Position numbers and translations under genes: made by a program
NCBI GenBank assembly: GCA_001939145.1
Contig: LSRX01000080.1
Coordinates: forward strand, 972,709 to 1,036,708
DNA: 64,000 nt
From: Symbiodinium microadriaticum
Lineage: Eukaryota; Sar; Dinophyceae; Suessiales; Symbiodiniaceae
Reading direction: 5' to 3'
The notes under the pieces: generated by a model
The model's input: only the letters and a program-made list of their open reading frames with translations
What the model was told of the DNA's origin: nothing
Database searches by the model: none
Part shown: positions 23,512 to 33,867 of the stretch, in pieces
Position numbering within the stretch: position 1 is the first letter of the stretch
Layout of the letters: every line of letters begins with the position of its first letter

Positions 23512-24187
23512 TATAGGGTGCCCATACCCTAAGCCCCTACTGCACATGTCCTTTTGGAGACCGAAAAAAATCATGCTGGTTCATCAGGGCCTGAAGTCTG
23601 CGAAGGCGTGGGTCTGTCGGGCGGCTCGGTTTAGGGTTTAGGGTCTAGGGGGACCATAAGCATGCTACACCCTAGCAAACCTCTTCTTCACATAGCGCAA
23701 GGCCCAGATCTTGGCGGACAAGAGAACAGCAAAAGCAAGTGTCAGGACAAAAACAAGAACCAGCCTAAGCACATACGTAAGACTACTAGCACACGAATAA
23801 GAATAGTAGTAATGGCTCAACAACGATGAAAAGAGCTACAGCATGTGCATCACAACACTCATACATAAGCATCAAGCAGATAAGAGCTCTTAAGTATGAC
23901 ACAACACTAAGCCACTAAAGCATCATCGTGTAAGAACTGGAGTAATAATGATAATGCGAATTAGAATAATCAGACTGGGGCCAGGCAGCAGCATAAGCAA
24001 AGGACCAAGAATACAACGCGAACAAAAAATGTTCCCAGTACTTACGAACCTCTGGGATGCTGCTGGAATAGCTTATGCTCCTAGCCCTGCACCCTCCGAC
24101 AAGCGATACAACAAACCCCGAACCCTGGAACTTCAAAGATTCCGAGATCCGGGTTTATGGGGCTTAGGGTTGCTCCACGAATTCTGT
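23512..24187. other. Gene-free stretch
   Basis: It holds a short G-strand telomeric patch at 23628-23650 and an A-rich, telomere-free segment (23690-24110) with short AGTAAT/AATAAT patches. No gene is seen. Confidence 0.5.
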
Positions 24188-24412
24188 AACCCGGAACCCT
24201 AAAACCCTAAACCCTAAACCCTGAAACCCTGAACCCTGAACCCTAAACCCTAAAACCCTGAGCCCTAAACCGCGGGTTCAGCTTGTGGCTTTGTCAAGAT
24301 TGTGGTTTAGGGAATCTCCTAAGGCCAAGCCCCGAACTCCCAAGGCCCAACAAGGGTTCTCTCTCTTCTGCACGGTTAGGGTTTAGGGTTTAGGGTTTGG
24401 GGTTTAGGGCTA
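24188..24412. repeat. Convergent telomeric pair
   Basis: At 24188-24272 is a C-strand array of ten or so CCCTAAA/CCCTGAA units. At 24372-24412 is a G-strand array of TTAGGGTTTAGGG units. About 100 bp of unique DNA lies between them. Confidence 0.9.
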
Positions 24413-24740
24413 CACCCTCCCTTACATTGCAGTACCATGACCTACTGTTTTTGTAGGCTTCTATAGGGGTTTGGTGCAGAGTACGTCGGGCAGAGTGCAA
24501 TAAGGCTCCCTTGGGGAATCTTTTAGGATTTCACCGTGGCTTTGTAATTGAATAAGGGGGCGGCCTTACGTGAACATTTTCACGAATTGCGGGGGACCAT
24601 ATTCCCTGGAACTCGCGTTGAGCTATATGAGCCCTGAACATTTTAGCAAGCTCTTAAACCCTTTACTGCCGCATAAAACCCGACACAACATGAAGAGACT
24701 TCGAGGAATCCTGTTCTGGGCCACAGAAGAAACCCACTTA
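24413..24740. other. Gene-free stretch
   Basis: Nothing recognisable; one 62-codon frame at 24570-24758 without domain. Confidence 0.5.
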
Positions 24741-24878
24741 AAGGCGCGTGGGACTTAGTAACTAGGGTGATACATGAGTAAGGTAACTATACTCGCATTT
24801 AAATATAACGCCAGTTGAGGTCATTGCACTTATACCAGTTTCCACGAACCTGCAAGTAAGTCCTAGAGCCTCAGAGGA
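24741..24878. mobile_element. Family F element (copy F2, diverged)
   Basis: GTGGGACTTAGTAACTAGGG and AAGGTAACTATACT near 24749-24795 match the left end of family F. The right side reads GAGGCTCTAGGACTTACTTG on the minus strand, a diverged counterpart. Confidence 0.45.
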
Positions 24879-25083
24879 ACCCCAAAAGCCTCCATGGTAC
24901 GGTCGCTGATCGGCTCGGATCCACAAGAACGAACCTTCCAAGAGGCTGCAGCTAGGGGGCTATGGGTTTTACAGGTTAGTATGAAGCTTGAAAGGGGTTT
25001 TCGGAGTTAAATCGGAATGAGGCTTTGAGGTAGAGCTCTTGCAGCACAGCGGGACAATGATGGAGTTAGAGAGTAAGACAACA

Positions 25084-25172
25084 GAGTAGTTCTCTAAACT
25101 AGGGTCCCCCGGTAGGTCCCCAAAGTAGTACGGCACCCTTATAAAAGGGACCCTAATTTAGAAAACTATCCC
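25084..25172 (+). mobile_element. Family A short inverted-repeat element (copy A2)
   Basis: The left arm GAGTAGTTCTCTAAACTAGG pairs with a right arm reading GGATAGTTTTCTAAATTAGG on the minus strand; both continue GTCCC. The interior AGTACGGCACCCTTAT is shared, inverted, with copy A1 at 12160. Confidence 0.7.
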
Positions 25173-25242
25173 ACAAGTGGTTCCGACCTCAGAAGGAGGA
25201 CAGGGCCGTCAACTCGTGCAACCCGAAATCAAGCCTAAGCAG

Positions 25243-25345
25243 TACCTGTAGTCTCCATTGTAGTTCCTTTTGGGGCTACCTTACAGGATCCTTAATGGAT
25301 ATTTAGTTGAGCCAGAAAAAGGAACCACAATGGAGACTATAGGTA
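25243..25345. mobile_element. Family B short inverted-repeat element (copy B1)
   Basis: The left end TACCTGTAGTCTCCATTGTA and the right end on the minus strand, TACCTATAGTCTCCATTGTG, both continue into GTTCCTTTT, giving arms of about 30 bp. CAG is found immediately outside both ends (25240-25242 and 25346-25348), a 3-bp target duplication. Confidence 0.8.
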
Positions 25346-26934
25346 CAGCCGCGTACCCAAACCCCATGCAGATCCTAACTGCCAAATAAAACATGCGCCT
25401 GACAGCTCCTGGCGCTCTCAAAGTTTTGGGAACTTGGCTCATACAGGGTGATGCCGTGTAAAGCTGGCGAGTGATGCTGACCTCGCCGAATCTGCGCCCA
25501 GTTACATGGTGTATCCCACATGCATGTTGCTACACCTGCATCTTAAACCCTAAACCGTACCCCTAAACCCTATCGCACTCGGAACTTGTGCGCTAAACTG
25601 GGTCTGAATCTGCATGCAAACCCTGTTTAGGGTTTAGGGTTTAGGTAAGGGTGCATAGAAGTCCGCTACAGATCTCCACTTTCTGGCTCGCAGGTCCTGC
25701 CGCCAGACACCTCGTCGCACTCGCAAAACTTCCTAAACACTAAACCCTAAAACGCCCTGTCAAGGAATTACGACCAAGTGGCTGTGCAACCTCCCCGATT
25801 GTAGATGATGCCGCTCCTGGGCGGGTTTCAAGCCATTTACGGTTTAAGGTTCAGTTGTTAGGGCTCTGGTATGCAGCGCCGCCTGGCATGCATGTCTCGT
25901 GGGAGTACCATGTGGCTCGAAAACTGAATGATTTCGGGATGCTTCCAGCATTCCTGCCATCATCAGCTCTTACGCTGTGAAGTGCAGCCTTACCCCCTGA
26001 ACTCTTAACTTGGCGGCACCGGGTTGCTCGAGGGTCATGTGACCCTTGACAACCTCTTTGCCGGAGCCTCAGCTTCTTCCGAAAAAGGAACCAGAGGGCA
26101 TGAACGAGTTTAGGGGTTAGGGGTTTGAAGGTTTAGGGTTTCGGGCTTGATAGTTGATGAGATGTTTAGCGTATAGGGTTCCCTTTCTGGTTCGGGGTCT
26201 TAGCTGTTTCGGGGAGGGATTTGGGAGCTCTTCGGGCAGGATTACTTCTATATATTGCCGCCGGAAACGTCGTCTTCGTCGAATGCAAGAAAGGCAACCT
26301 GCGTGTGATTCTCATGGTGTCTGCCACGGCTTTTTTTTAAACTCAGCGGATAAAACATACTCGGCAGGCAACCTCTGTACGTGCCGTGGCCTGCCTTCAG
26401 TGATTCAGCTTGATTACCGAATGTTACGGGGACCTTGTTTTAGGATATGCTCGGTATAGGCATGAGTCGTCGTCGCGGCTGCCATCGTCGTCATCACTGC
26501 TGTAGTTGATTGGTTACAAGTCGTCAACACAAAGGCGGAAGCAGCAGCGGTAACAACAGCAGCAGCATCATCCATGTTGGCAGCTTCGGTTGTGGTAGTC
26601 ACAGGAGTGGCAGCAAAAGCACCAAAAACAATATGACTCGTAAGAGTTGAAATTAATTTGCACAGCATCGTCTTGATGCTGTGATTATTGAATAATTGCA
26701 GAATGTTGCTACTTTCTATTTCGCTGTCAGCACATCGCGCATGGCTTCCCATCGCGACCCCGTGTAAAGGCTGTCATGGGCTGGAGTTGACATATGCATG
26801 TCCACGCTTATCACGCAAACTTCTCGAAGTTTGCATAAGATCTGCGTTTCTACTGTGACTCCCCTCATGCTGAACACTAAGCTCCATAGCCCTGAGCCCG
26901 ACGCACTCCAGCTTACATTTCAATTCAGAACAGA
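25346..26934. other. Gene-free stretch
   Basis: It contains a C-strand patch at 25540-25572, G-strand units at 25624-25648 and 26108-26150, and an interrupted TCG/CAG triplet-rich patch at 26465-26575 that keeps frames open on the minus strand. No gene recognised. Confidence 0.55.
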
Positions 26935-27043
26935 CCCTAAGGGTTCATGTACCCAAATAGTATATACTTTGGCCCCAAAGTACCCATATGGGGACTACTT
27001 TAAGGCCAAAGTGTATACTGTTTGGGTACATGGACCCTTAGGG
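26935..27043. mobile_element. Family C short inverted-repeat element (copy C2)
   Basis: The terminal inverted repeats span about 40 bp with only a few mismatches: left CCCTAAGGGTTCATGTACCC, right (minus strand) CCCTAAGGGTCCATGTACCC, continuing to TTTGGCC. AGA lies directly outside both ends (26932-26934 and 27044-27046), a 3-bp target duplication. With C1, two of two complete copies have such a duplication. Confidence 0.85.
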
Positions 27044-27554
27044 AGATCCCAAAACTCTGTCTAAGGAGCCGCTCATGATGTCGTTGAGACAGATCTGCTC
27101 GTTGCTGCTACATTCCTGATGCTCCAAGCCTCGTCAAGGAAAGGTCGAGGGTTCATCAGCGCCAGATGACCACATGGTGTTTATGCACTCGTGTACCCTA
27201 TACTGTCTGTCAGATCACTCAAAACATGATGTGTCTTTTGGCCTGTTTTTTCACAGGTACCATTTTTTGTTACCCATGGTTGCTAGTGTTACCGCTATGG
27301 CATTGGCAATCCCAGACCCTAAACCCTTAACTCCAGAAGACTTCGAGACAACTTCAACTAGCCCTCAGAGCCGAACCAATGCTCGACTCTCAACACCCAC
27401 AACACGGAACACGAGCCCCAAGCCCCGTACTCGAGTTGCTCTTGGTGCTTTCTTTTGTTTAAGGTTTTCCACTGTTTTCCGACAATTGTACCGGATATCC
27501 TGCAAGTTCTTTTGAGGTTTGGAGTTTCGGGTTGACTTAGTGGGCAGGTTCCCC
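27044..27554. other. Gene-free stretch
   Basis: The frame at 27174-27515 contains CCCTAAACCC in its middle and no domain, so it is not called. Confidence 0.45.
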
Positions 27555-28076
27555 TGTCCTATAGTACCCCAGACCCAAAAGAACCCTTTAAAGGAGCCCT
27601 TCCTTAAAGCCAAAGCAAGCACCCTCATCGACCCCTTAACGGAGCCCTTCCTCAAGCAGGATACTTTCAGATAGGATACCTTGACAGGTACCCTTAGAAG
27701 GAGCCCTATAGTAGCCTTATAGACATTATAGACCCCTGTAACGCAGCCCCTTATAAAACCTAAACCCTAAACCGGAGCCCTTAAAGGAACCCTTCCTTAA
27801 GTAGGATGAATTACGACTTTAAGATAGGATGTCTTTAAAAGAGCCCTTAAAAAAGGAGCCCATGGATGCTCAACCCTAAACCGGAGCCCTTTAAAGGAGC
27901 CCTTGCTTGAAAGCTCCGAATCCAAGCGTCCGATCTTCTCAATACCCTTCCAGGATGCCTTGAGACAGGATACCTTAAAAAGACACCCTTAAAAAAAGCA
28001 CCGTAGACCCCTTAAGGGAACCCTTAAAGCTTAAGATAGGATACCTTAAAGGGCACCCTTAAACGAGCCCCATAGA
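27555..28076. repeat. Degenerate repeat block rich in CCCTTAAA/GGAGCCC words
   Basis: Words such as GGAGCCCTT, AAAGGAACCCTT, GATACCTTAAA and CATAGACCCC recur irregularly. The 30-bp neighbourhood of CCAAGCGTCCGATCTTC (about 27920) recurs at 28226 (CCAAGCATCCGATCTTCC). It looks like an old, decayed tandem array feeding into the regular array that follows. Confidence 0.7.
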
Positions 28077-28218
28077 CCCTTTAAAGGAACGCTGAAAAGA
28101 AGCCCATAGACCCCTTAAAGGAACCTTTCAGAAGGAGGCCCATGGACCCCTTAAAGGAACCCTTCAGAAGGAGGCCCATAGATTCCTTAAAGGAACCCTT
28201 CAGAAGGAGGCCCATAGA
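28077..28218 (+). repeat. Tandem array, 36-bp unit, four copies
   Basis: Units start at 28077 (34 bp, diverged), 28111, 28147 and 28183. The last three share CTTAAAGGAACC and TTCAGAAGGAGGCCCAT with one to three differences. There is no spacer diversity, so this is a minisatellite and not a CRISPR array. Confidence 0.9.
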
Positions 28219-28317
28219 AGCTCCAAGTCCAAGCATCCGATCTTCCAGGAGCGAAGGCCCCCGGGACCTTTCACGTGCGCTCGGAACGTGTCCTGGCTCA
28301 AGGCTTTGATTGGGTTT

Positions 28318-28430
28318 TAAGGGTTTGGGGTTTAGGGTTTGGGGTTTTAGGGTTTAGGGTCCATATAGGGTTTGGGTTTAGGGTTGAGGGTTTGGGGTTG
28401 AGGGCTTCGGTTTAGGGTTTAGGTTCCTGA
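28318..28430 (+). repeat. Interstitial telomeric repeat block (G-strand)
   Basis: TTTAGGG, TTTGGGG, TTGAGGG and TTTTAGGG units over about 110 bp. Confidence 0.85.
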
Positions 28431-29006
28431 AAAAGCTCCTTTAAGGTATCATAGGGCTTTGGGGTCTAGGGGATTGCAGGGCTTCATAGGGTTTAGTAGG
28501 CTTTCCGTCCGATCTTAGAGGGTCTGACGATGCCTCAGAGCGACCTTCAGTTCAGAGGTTTAGACTTCAGGGGCTCTAGGGCGGGGCTTAGGGTGTGTAG
28601 GTCATGAGAGTGGAGGGTCTCGAAGTTGAGGATGAAGGGATGAAGGTGATACGGCGCCTTGCTATCTCGGCACACCATACATAAACCCTAAACCATGTGA
28701 ACTCCGTAAGCGTTCAGTATGCACACGTACCGTCGTTGCAGCGCACGCGAACCTTCAAGGTTCCTGACTGAAAACGTCTGATTACTCAGGCCCCTGGGTG
28801 CTCGGAAGATTGCGGCTATACGGTTCTATACACTATGTAAGTGCTTGGGGTTTGGGGTTCAGGGTTTTTAATAATTTCAGACCAGATGCAAAAGAACAAT
28901 CAACTACTGCAGGCGAGGAACGGCAACTATGGGGTTCAGTTCTCCCTGCTTCGCTTTGGATTTCACTTTTTTTCATAGTGGACTGTGCCGAGCACCCATT
29001 GGGAAG
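28431..29006. other. Gene-free stretch
   Basis: It has scattered G-strand-like words (AGGGTTTAGTAGG, GGGCTTAGGGTG). A 117-codon frame (28798-29151) starts with GTG, has no internal ATG, contains a GLGFRV telomere-derived word and crosses the palindrome at 29007. It is not called. Confidence 0.45.
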
Positions 29007-29035
29007 CCGCCAAGTCTTTAATAAAGACTTGGCGG
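29007..29035. repeat. Perfect 29-bp palindrome
   Basis: CCGCCAAGTCTTTA, one A, then TAAAGACTTGGCGG: two 14-bp arms without mismatch around one central base. As RNA it would be a strong hairpin. There is no U-tract after it to suggest a terminator, and no second copy was found. Confidence 0.9.
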
Positions 29036-30410
29036 TAAATTATCGTGAAGACGGTAGACACATTAACAGACTAACGAAACCCGAAGTTGAACAATTTTCC
29101 AACACCTGGGTCCAAACAAGCGTGTTCAGATTGCGGCATGTCGACTTCTAGCAGGACACGCGGTCATGTGGATTGCATGGGATAAATATTTCAAGAGGCG
29201 GGTGTGCAGCGTGTGGGAGCTTTGCACAACAAGAGCTGCCCCTGTGTTTTCCTGCTGCCACATGTCAGGTATGTGACTGCAGGTGTTGGGGTCGAAGGGA
29301 GTAGCGGCGTTTAGGCTGGGGGTCGCGAGGTTTAGGGTTAAGGGTTGAAAGGTTTAGGGGCCAAGGGCTTCAATGGAATTTATGACCATACGGTTGACAA
29401 GTATGAATACAAATTATGATGTATGTAGACGATGCCTATTCTGCGTCCTACGATGCTTGGTAGCATGTACTAGAAGCACGGAAGTAAGTTCTGCGAAACG
29501 TACATTGTCGACGTAAATGCGTTTCTGCCAGGTGGTCGGGGTCGGATGCTACATCGGCAAGGATGTGGCAGGGAAAGCAGACTAAACCCTAACCCGAAAC
29601 TTGTGGTGGTTTGGGGTGAAACATTCAGGAATTGAGCCGTCCTGGAAAAGATGCCGCGTCCACGCAGAATTCCTCACGGAAGCGATTTGGGGTGTGTAAG
29701 GGTTTAGGATGGCAAGATGGACACCCAATTGCCTAAACCCCAGCCCGAGCTGTACACGAAACCTGGACAACAATCCCTATAAACAAGCGAGAGTTTACTC
29801 AACCATGCAGAGGTCCCGCTCATCTTCTGGATCCCATTATTCAGGCTCGGCAAACAAACACTCGATATGTGCAGTGTCATAGTTTGCTACCCTTAAACCC
29901 TAGACTCCTAAACATTAAACTCTTAAACCCCTAAGCCCTAAACCCCTAAACCCTAAAACCCTAGGCCCTAAACCTCAAACTTGCAGACCTGTACCCTGGA
30001 ACCAGCTCGGGCTTCTGGTTAGGGCTGTGCCACCCGGAGTTTTGGGGCCCTGAAAGGTCAGGGTTTAGGGTTTAGGTACCTCTTTTGGAACCGTATGGGG
30101 ACAATGTAAAGGTTCGCAAAGTGCCACCTAGTTTACGGTGTCTTCCGTCTAAGTGCCCAACATAGTGTAAGCCGAGTGCTCCCCGTCAAATCAACTGCCA
30201 CGGCCCACAAAACGAAATCAACGCTAAACTTCAAATTTTACAAACCCTTAGAGTTTAAAGCCAGATGCCGACGCAGTCGGTGCTGGTTTTAGGAAATAGA
30301 CTGTCTGGCTGCTGCGTAGCGATCCACTATATTGCCAACCGGGCTTCCATGGCAAAGCGCAGCCCATCGGCTGAACATTCAGGGGCTTTCGGCTTAACAG
30401 TGTAGAGCTT
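29036..30410. other. Gene-free stretch
   Basis: G-strand units are at 29325-29370, a C-strand array is at 29888-29975 and a G-strand patch is at 30058-30078. Other sequence is unrecognised. Confidence 0.5.
29888..29975 (-). repeat. Interstitial telomeric repeat block (C-strand)
   Basis: CCCTTAAACCCTAGAC, CCCTAAGCCCTAAA, CCCCTAAACCCTAAAAC and similar units over about 90 bp. Confidence 0.85.
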
Positions 30411-30488
30411 CAGGGGTTTAGGGTTGAGTGGGTCAGGGTTTAGCCCTAAACCCCTAAACCCAAAACCCTGACCCCTAAGCCCTAAACC
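30411..30488. repeat. Head-to-head telomeric inversion able to form a hairpin
   Basis: GGGGTTTAGGGTTGAG and TCAGGGTTTAG (G-strand) meet CCCTAAACCCCTAAACCC at 30443 with no spacer. CCCTGACCCCTAAGCCCTAAA follows. The arms are complementary enough to fold on themselves. Confidence 0.85.
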
Positions 30489-30609
30489 AGGGTGGTGTGG
30501 TGGCCTGGTCATCAGGAAGCCTCCGTTGATGCGGTTCTCGCCGTACTTCAGCCAGTCCTGGAAGAGAGGAAGGGGCTCCTGGGTCTTACGTGACGTGTCG
30601 CTACTTAAA
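30489..30609. other. Short spacer
   Basis: Unrecognised sequence between the telomeric inversion and the family F element. Confidence 0.4.
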
Positions 30610-30768
30610 GGATCATGGGACATAGTAACTAGGGTTATAAAGAAGGTAACCATATAATATATATATATATATATACATACCTATATATATATATATACAC
30701 ATGTATATCTAATTTCAACTGAAGTAGTTATAACTTATAGCCTTACTTGCAAAGTCTCATGATGCTCC
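30610..30768. mobile_element. Family F element with internal (TA)n (copy F3)
   Basis: The left end GGATCATGGGACATAGTAAC then TAGGGTTATAAAG is the best-preserved family F terminus. The right end reads GGAGCATCATGAGACTTTGC on the minus strand. An AT microsatellite (30652-30708) has expanded inside, which makes this copy longer than the others. Confidence 0.6.
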
Positions 30769-31390
30769 AAGCAGGGGCTTACGATTCTGGGATTCAGGGT
30801 TGTTGGGTCTTCGTTCTTCGGCAGGAGACTATGGGGCTTCCACGCGACTTCTGAGTGATTCGATACCATGGGGTTTGCAAACTCTGGCTTCAGCAGAACC
30901 TAGAAACAAGGCAAGCCCCTAAACCCTAAACCCAAAATATATACCTAAAACCCTAAAGCCCCTAAACCCCTCTAAACCCATAACACAAGGAGAGCCTGAA
31001 TCGGAGACTCTGGCGGGTTTAGGGGCGGCTCTCTACCTGTGGGTGTCTGCAGCAGGAGCTCGGCGTTTGGTGAAGGCGGTTGCTTGCGTCTGTTGCTTGA
31101 AAGTGCCTTGAACTACCAGAACCTACTGTTTCGTTTTGCAGGGTCCCCTAAAATTCTTTATCAGGGTGTTTTCATAAGAACCGACAACACAATAGTTTAC
31201 GGTAGTTCTCAGTCTCAAGCAACGATTCAAAACAAGATGTCCATTGCCCTCGATCTGGGCTGTAGGGTTTCTGGTTAGGGTCCTTAAACCCTAAACCCTC
31301 CGAAAAACAGATTTGACCGCTTCGGGATTCCTGTGAGACAGAGTTGGTGTTCACTGCAAGGCTTGTGCACCTTCACTCGAAGTATGCTTA
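30769..31390. other. Gene-free stretch
   Basis: C-strand telomeric units occur at 30913-30980 and 31284-31300. Nothing else recognised. Confidence 0.5.
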
Positions 31391-31480
31391 AAGGATCATT
31401 TGGACATACTGGGGTATTGTACATCAGGCAACTATACTGATACCTAGTTACAACCCCAATAACTTACTTCCCGAATAAGC
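31391..31480 (+). mobile_element. Family F fragment
   Basis: AGGATCATTTGGACATACTG, then GGCAACTATACTGATACC, then CTTACTTCCCG resembles a diverged family F copy. The right terminus cannot be fixed; GGTTAAA words typical of family G follow at 31490-31550. Confidence 0.35.
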
Positions 31481-31714
31481 CCGGGAAATAAAAGGTTAAA
31501 CTTTCAGGTTGCTACTAAATTATAAGAACCCAAAAAGGTTAAAGGTTGGGCATTGGGGAACTAAGATGAAAAAATACCTATTACTGTACGCACTATAAGT
31601 CCCATGCTCCTGTAAGTATATAAGTACAACGAGATTGGGAACCCCCCAAACCCTAAGCCCCTTACCGCGGAAGCTGATTGAACTGCGTGTCTGGGCCAAG
31701 GAGAATGTCAGGCT

Positions 31715-31810
31715 TACCTGTAGTCTCCGTTGCGGTTCCTTCTTTGGAGCCGCCTCATAGGATCCTAAATAAAAGGATTGGTTAAACCAAAACAATGGAG
31801 ACAAGAGTTA
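31715..31810. mobile_element. Family B short inverted-repeat element (copy B2)
   Basis: Left end TACCTGTAGTCTCCGTTGCG then GTTCCTT; right end on the minus strand TAACTCTTGTCTCCATTG. The interior CATAGGATCCTAAAT aligns with the GGATCCTTAATG interior of copy B1. The right arm is partly eroded. Confidence 0.6.
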
Positions 31811-32978
31811 AGGCAGAAGACTTACCGTGAAGGGTTCGGGGTTTTGAGGTGCTGAAGGCTTTTGGTTTAGGGTTTGAGGTTGAGGCGTTTAGTGCTTCTT
31901 TTTCACATCAATGTCTCATGCCCGCTCCTCGCTTGTGAGGAAGACATCGAGATTTCTGACCTCCACACGACAACATCCGAAACCCGAAGCCCTACGGTCT
32001 GAACCCCTAGCCCAAAACTCTACAGAATGTCATGACATGACTCAGGATGAGTTCGAAGATGATCGTCATCGTGTCTCGGTTGAGGGTCCAAGGTTCACTG
32101 CTCATACAGCCCCGGGCCCTCTGTCGGGATGTATGGTTTAGGATGTATGCTTCAGGGACAAACGCTCCCAAGCGAAGAACAGGACTGCGCTAAGCCCTAA
32201 AGGCCCGAAGCGTGCTGAGCTCCTCATCCCCCAAAATCGGTTCTCTGGCAGGATGATATCCCTAAACCCTAAACCCCAATCAACTCTGAAAACCCTGCAT
32301 CTCTGAAGCCTCATAAGCCTTACACTACGCTCTGCGCAGAAACGCTAAAGGGTACCTACTCAGCTTCTGAGATTCTGAACCCTACATCAAAGCTCATTGA
32401 CTCGACTTCAACAGTGGGTTCAAGGGTTACCGTAGTTGAACCTTCAAGCCTTTTACAACAGTGAAACCTATCCCTACGACTTTCAGTAGCTGACTACAGC
32501 GATAATAACCCTAAGCCCCAAGCCCTCTATATAGTTGGACAGTCAGTCGAACTTTAAAAGCCGTGTTAGATTCGTACTTTTGTTGTTCCTATGTTCAATC
32601 TCAGGGTCCTACAGGGTGGAGATCTGAAGCCACAACTAAGGGCCTTAACAATTAGAAGTTCAAGGGCACATTCTGGGTCTTATATATGTCAGGAAAACAA
32701 GGTCGTGACCCCTTGTTTGTATGTCCCAAATCCCGTATAGAACGCTTAGAAGAACCCTCAAACACCGGACACCTTTTTACTAGCACAGACTCCTATGATA
32801 CGCTATCTCTGGCCTCCATCTGCTTCGCGATCTCGCCCAAGATGTTCCTGAAATGGGGTGTTGGCTTCAGACTTCGGTTTTCAGGATTTTAGGGTGCAGG
32901 GTTCAAGGCTTTAGGGTTTTAGGGGGGGGTGAGCAATCCCAAAGTTTTAGAGCTTGGACATTAAAGTAAACCCAGAAC
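31811..32978. other. Gene-free stretch with eroded elements
   Basis: A diverged family G end (GGGTACCTACTCAGCTTCTG, 32351-32370) has a plausible left partner near 32301. A family E start (AAGGGCCTTAACAATTAGAAG) is at 32638. Telomeric units are at 31860-31890, 32262-32280 and 32880-32925. Confidence 0.5.
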
Positions 32979-33083
32979 ACCGGAAGGATCTAAAAATTGG
33001 ATCCCCTAAGGGAGTTCCTTTAAAGTACCCTTAGTAGTATAGGGTCCCAAATTAGGGGATCTATTTTTTAGATCCTTCCGGTG
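32979..33083. mobile_element. Family D short inverted-repeat element
   Basis: The 32-bp ends are nearly perfect inverted repeats: CACCGGAAGGATCTAAAAA then TGGATCCCCTAA on the left, CACCGGAAGGATCTAAAAAA then AGATCCCCTAA on the right (minus strand). The interior TTAGTAGTATAGGGTCCC has no coding capacity. It is the only copy seen, and no target duplication is obvious. Confidence 0.75.
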
Positions 33084-33489
33084 GTCTGGGAAGGTTTGAG
33101 GGTTTCAGGCTAAGGAAGGTTTAGGGCACTGACATTTGGATTCTCCTTGCGAGGCAGCTTCGGTAGTCTTGAGGTTTTGATTGCAGAGGTTCGGTGGTTT
33201 GGGGGTTCATGGGTTGTGTCGAGGCAACACGGCATGTGGGGGTAAAGCCGTAGACCCACACTTTTCGACTTTATCAAGTACATCTGGCACTGCTGGGCAT
33301 ACCAAGCCCTGTACAACTCAAAGCCCGTACGGCCGTGCCAAGCAAGGATCAGGGGATGCTTCACGAGAGCGGCATCTGCGTCCAGCATGAGAACCTGACA
33401 AACTAACAAGCAACGGGATCTACAACAGTAGATACAGCAGGAACCGCAGCATTACTAAGAAGAGCAGCAGTATCAGGCACAATGCTTGC
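33084..33489. other. Gene-free stretch
   Basis: Unrecognised; frames on both strands (33110-33409) are without domain. Confidence 0.45.
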
Positions 33490-33554
33490 AGTCAGCAGTG
33501 GTGTTGGTGGTGCTGGTGGTGGAGGTAGGAAATGGTGGTGGTAGTAGTAGTAGC

Positions 33555-33587
<33 letters not shown>

Positions 33588-33600
33588 TGTTGTTGTGGTA
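33490..33600. repeat. (TGG)n/(GTA)n trinucleotide tract
   Basis: TGG triplets give way to (GTA)n then (TTG)n. Confidence 0.9.
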
Positions 33601-33747
33601 CTGCAAATACCGAGTAAAACGAATGTGCTCTTGAAAAGTACGTCATCATGCCCCCCCCCCACCCCCACACCCCTCACCGCTGGCATTGGACGACTACGAC
33701 ATCACGAAGGTACTGTAAAGACCGAGTAAAACGGATGTGCTGTTTAA
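33599..33747 (+). repeat. Direct repeat of about 37 bp flanking a C-rich tract
   Basis: TACTGCAAATACCGAGTAAA (33599) and TACTGTAAAGACCGAGTAAA (33711) both continue ACG(A/G)ATGTGCT. A poly-C tract (33651-33660) lies between, and different triplet arrays lie outside each copy. Confidence 0.8.
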
Positions 33748-33784
33748 CGGTGTTTAAGAGAGGTGGTTGGTAGAGGGGGGGTCG

Positions 33785-33867
33785 CCTCCTCCTCCTCCTC
33801 CTCCTCCTCCTACTACTACTACTACTACTACTACTACTAGTAGCACCACCACCACCACCACTACTAC
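33785..33867. repeat. (CCT)n-(CTA)n-(CCA)n tract
   Basis: Three successive triplet blocks, sharply bounded. Frames over it are low-complexity. Confidence 0.9.

Noticed and set aside
28077-28218. Regular repeats resembling a CRISPR array
   Set aside because: The units are contiguous with no unique spacers, and the DNA is eukaryotic in character; it is a minisatellite.
28798-29151. 117-codon frame across the 29-bp palindrome
   Set aside because: GTG start only, no internal ATG, and a telomere-derived GLGFRV word; no family recognised.
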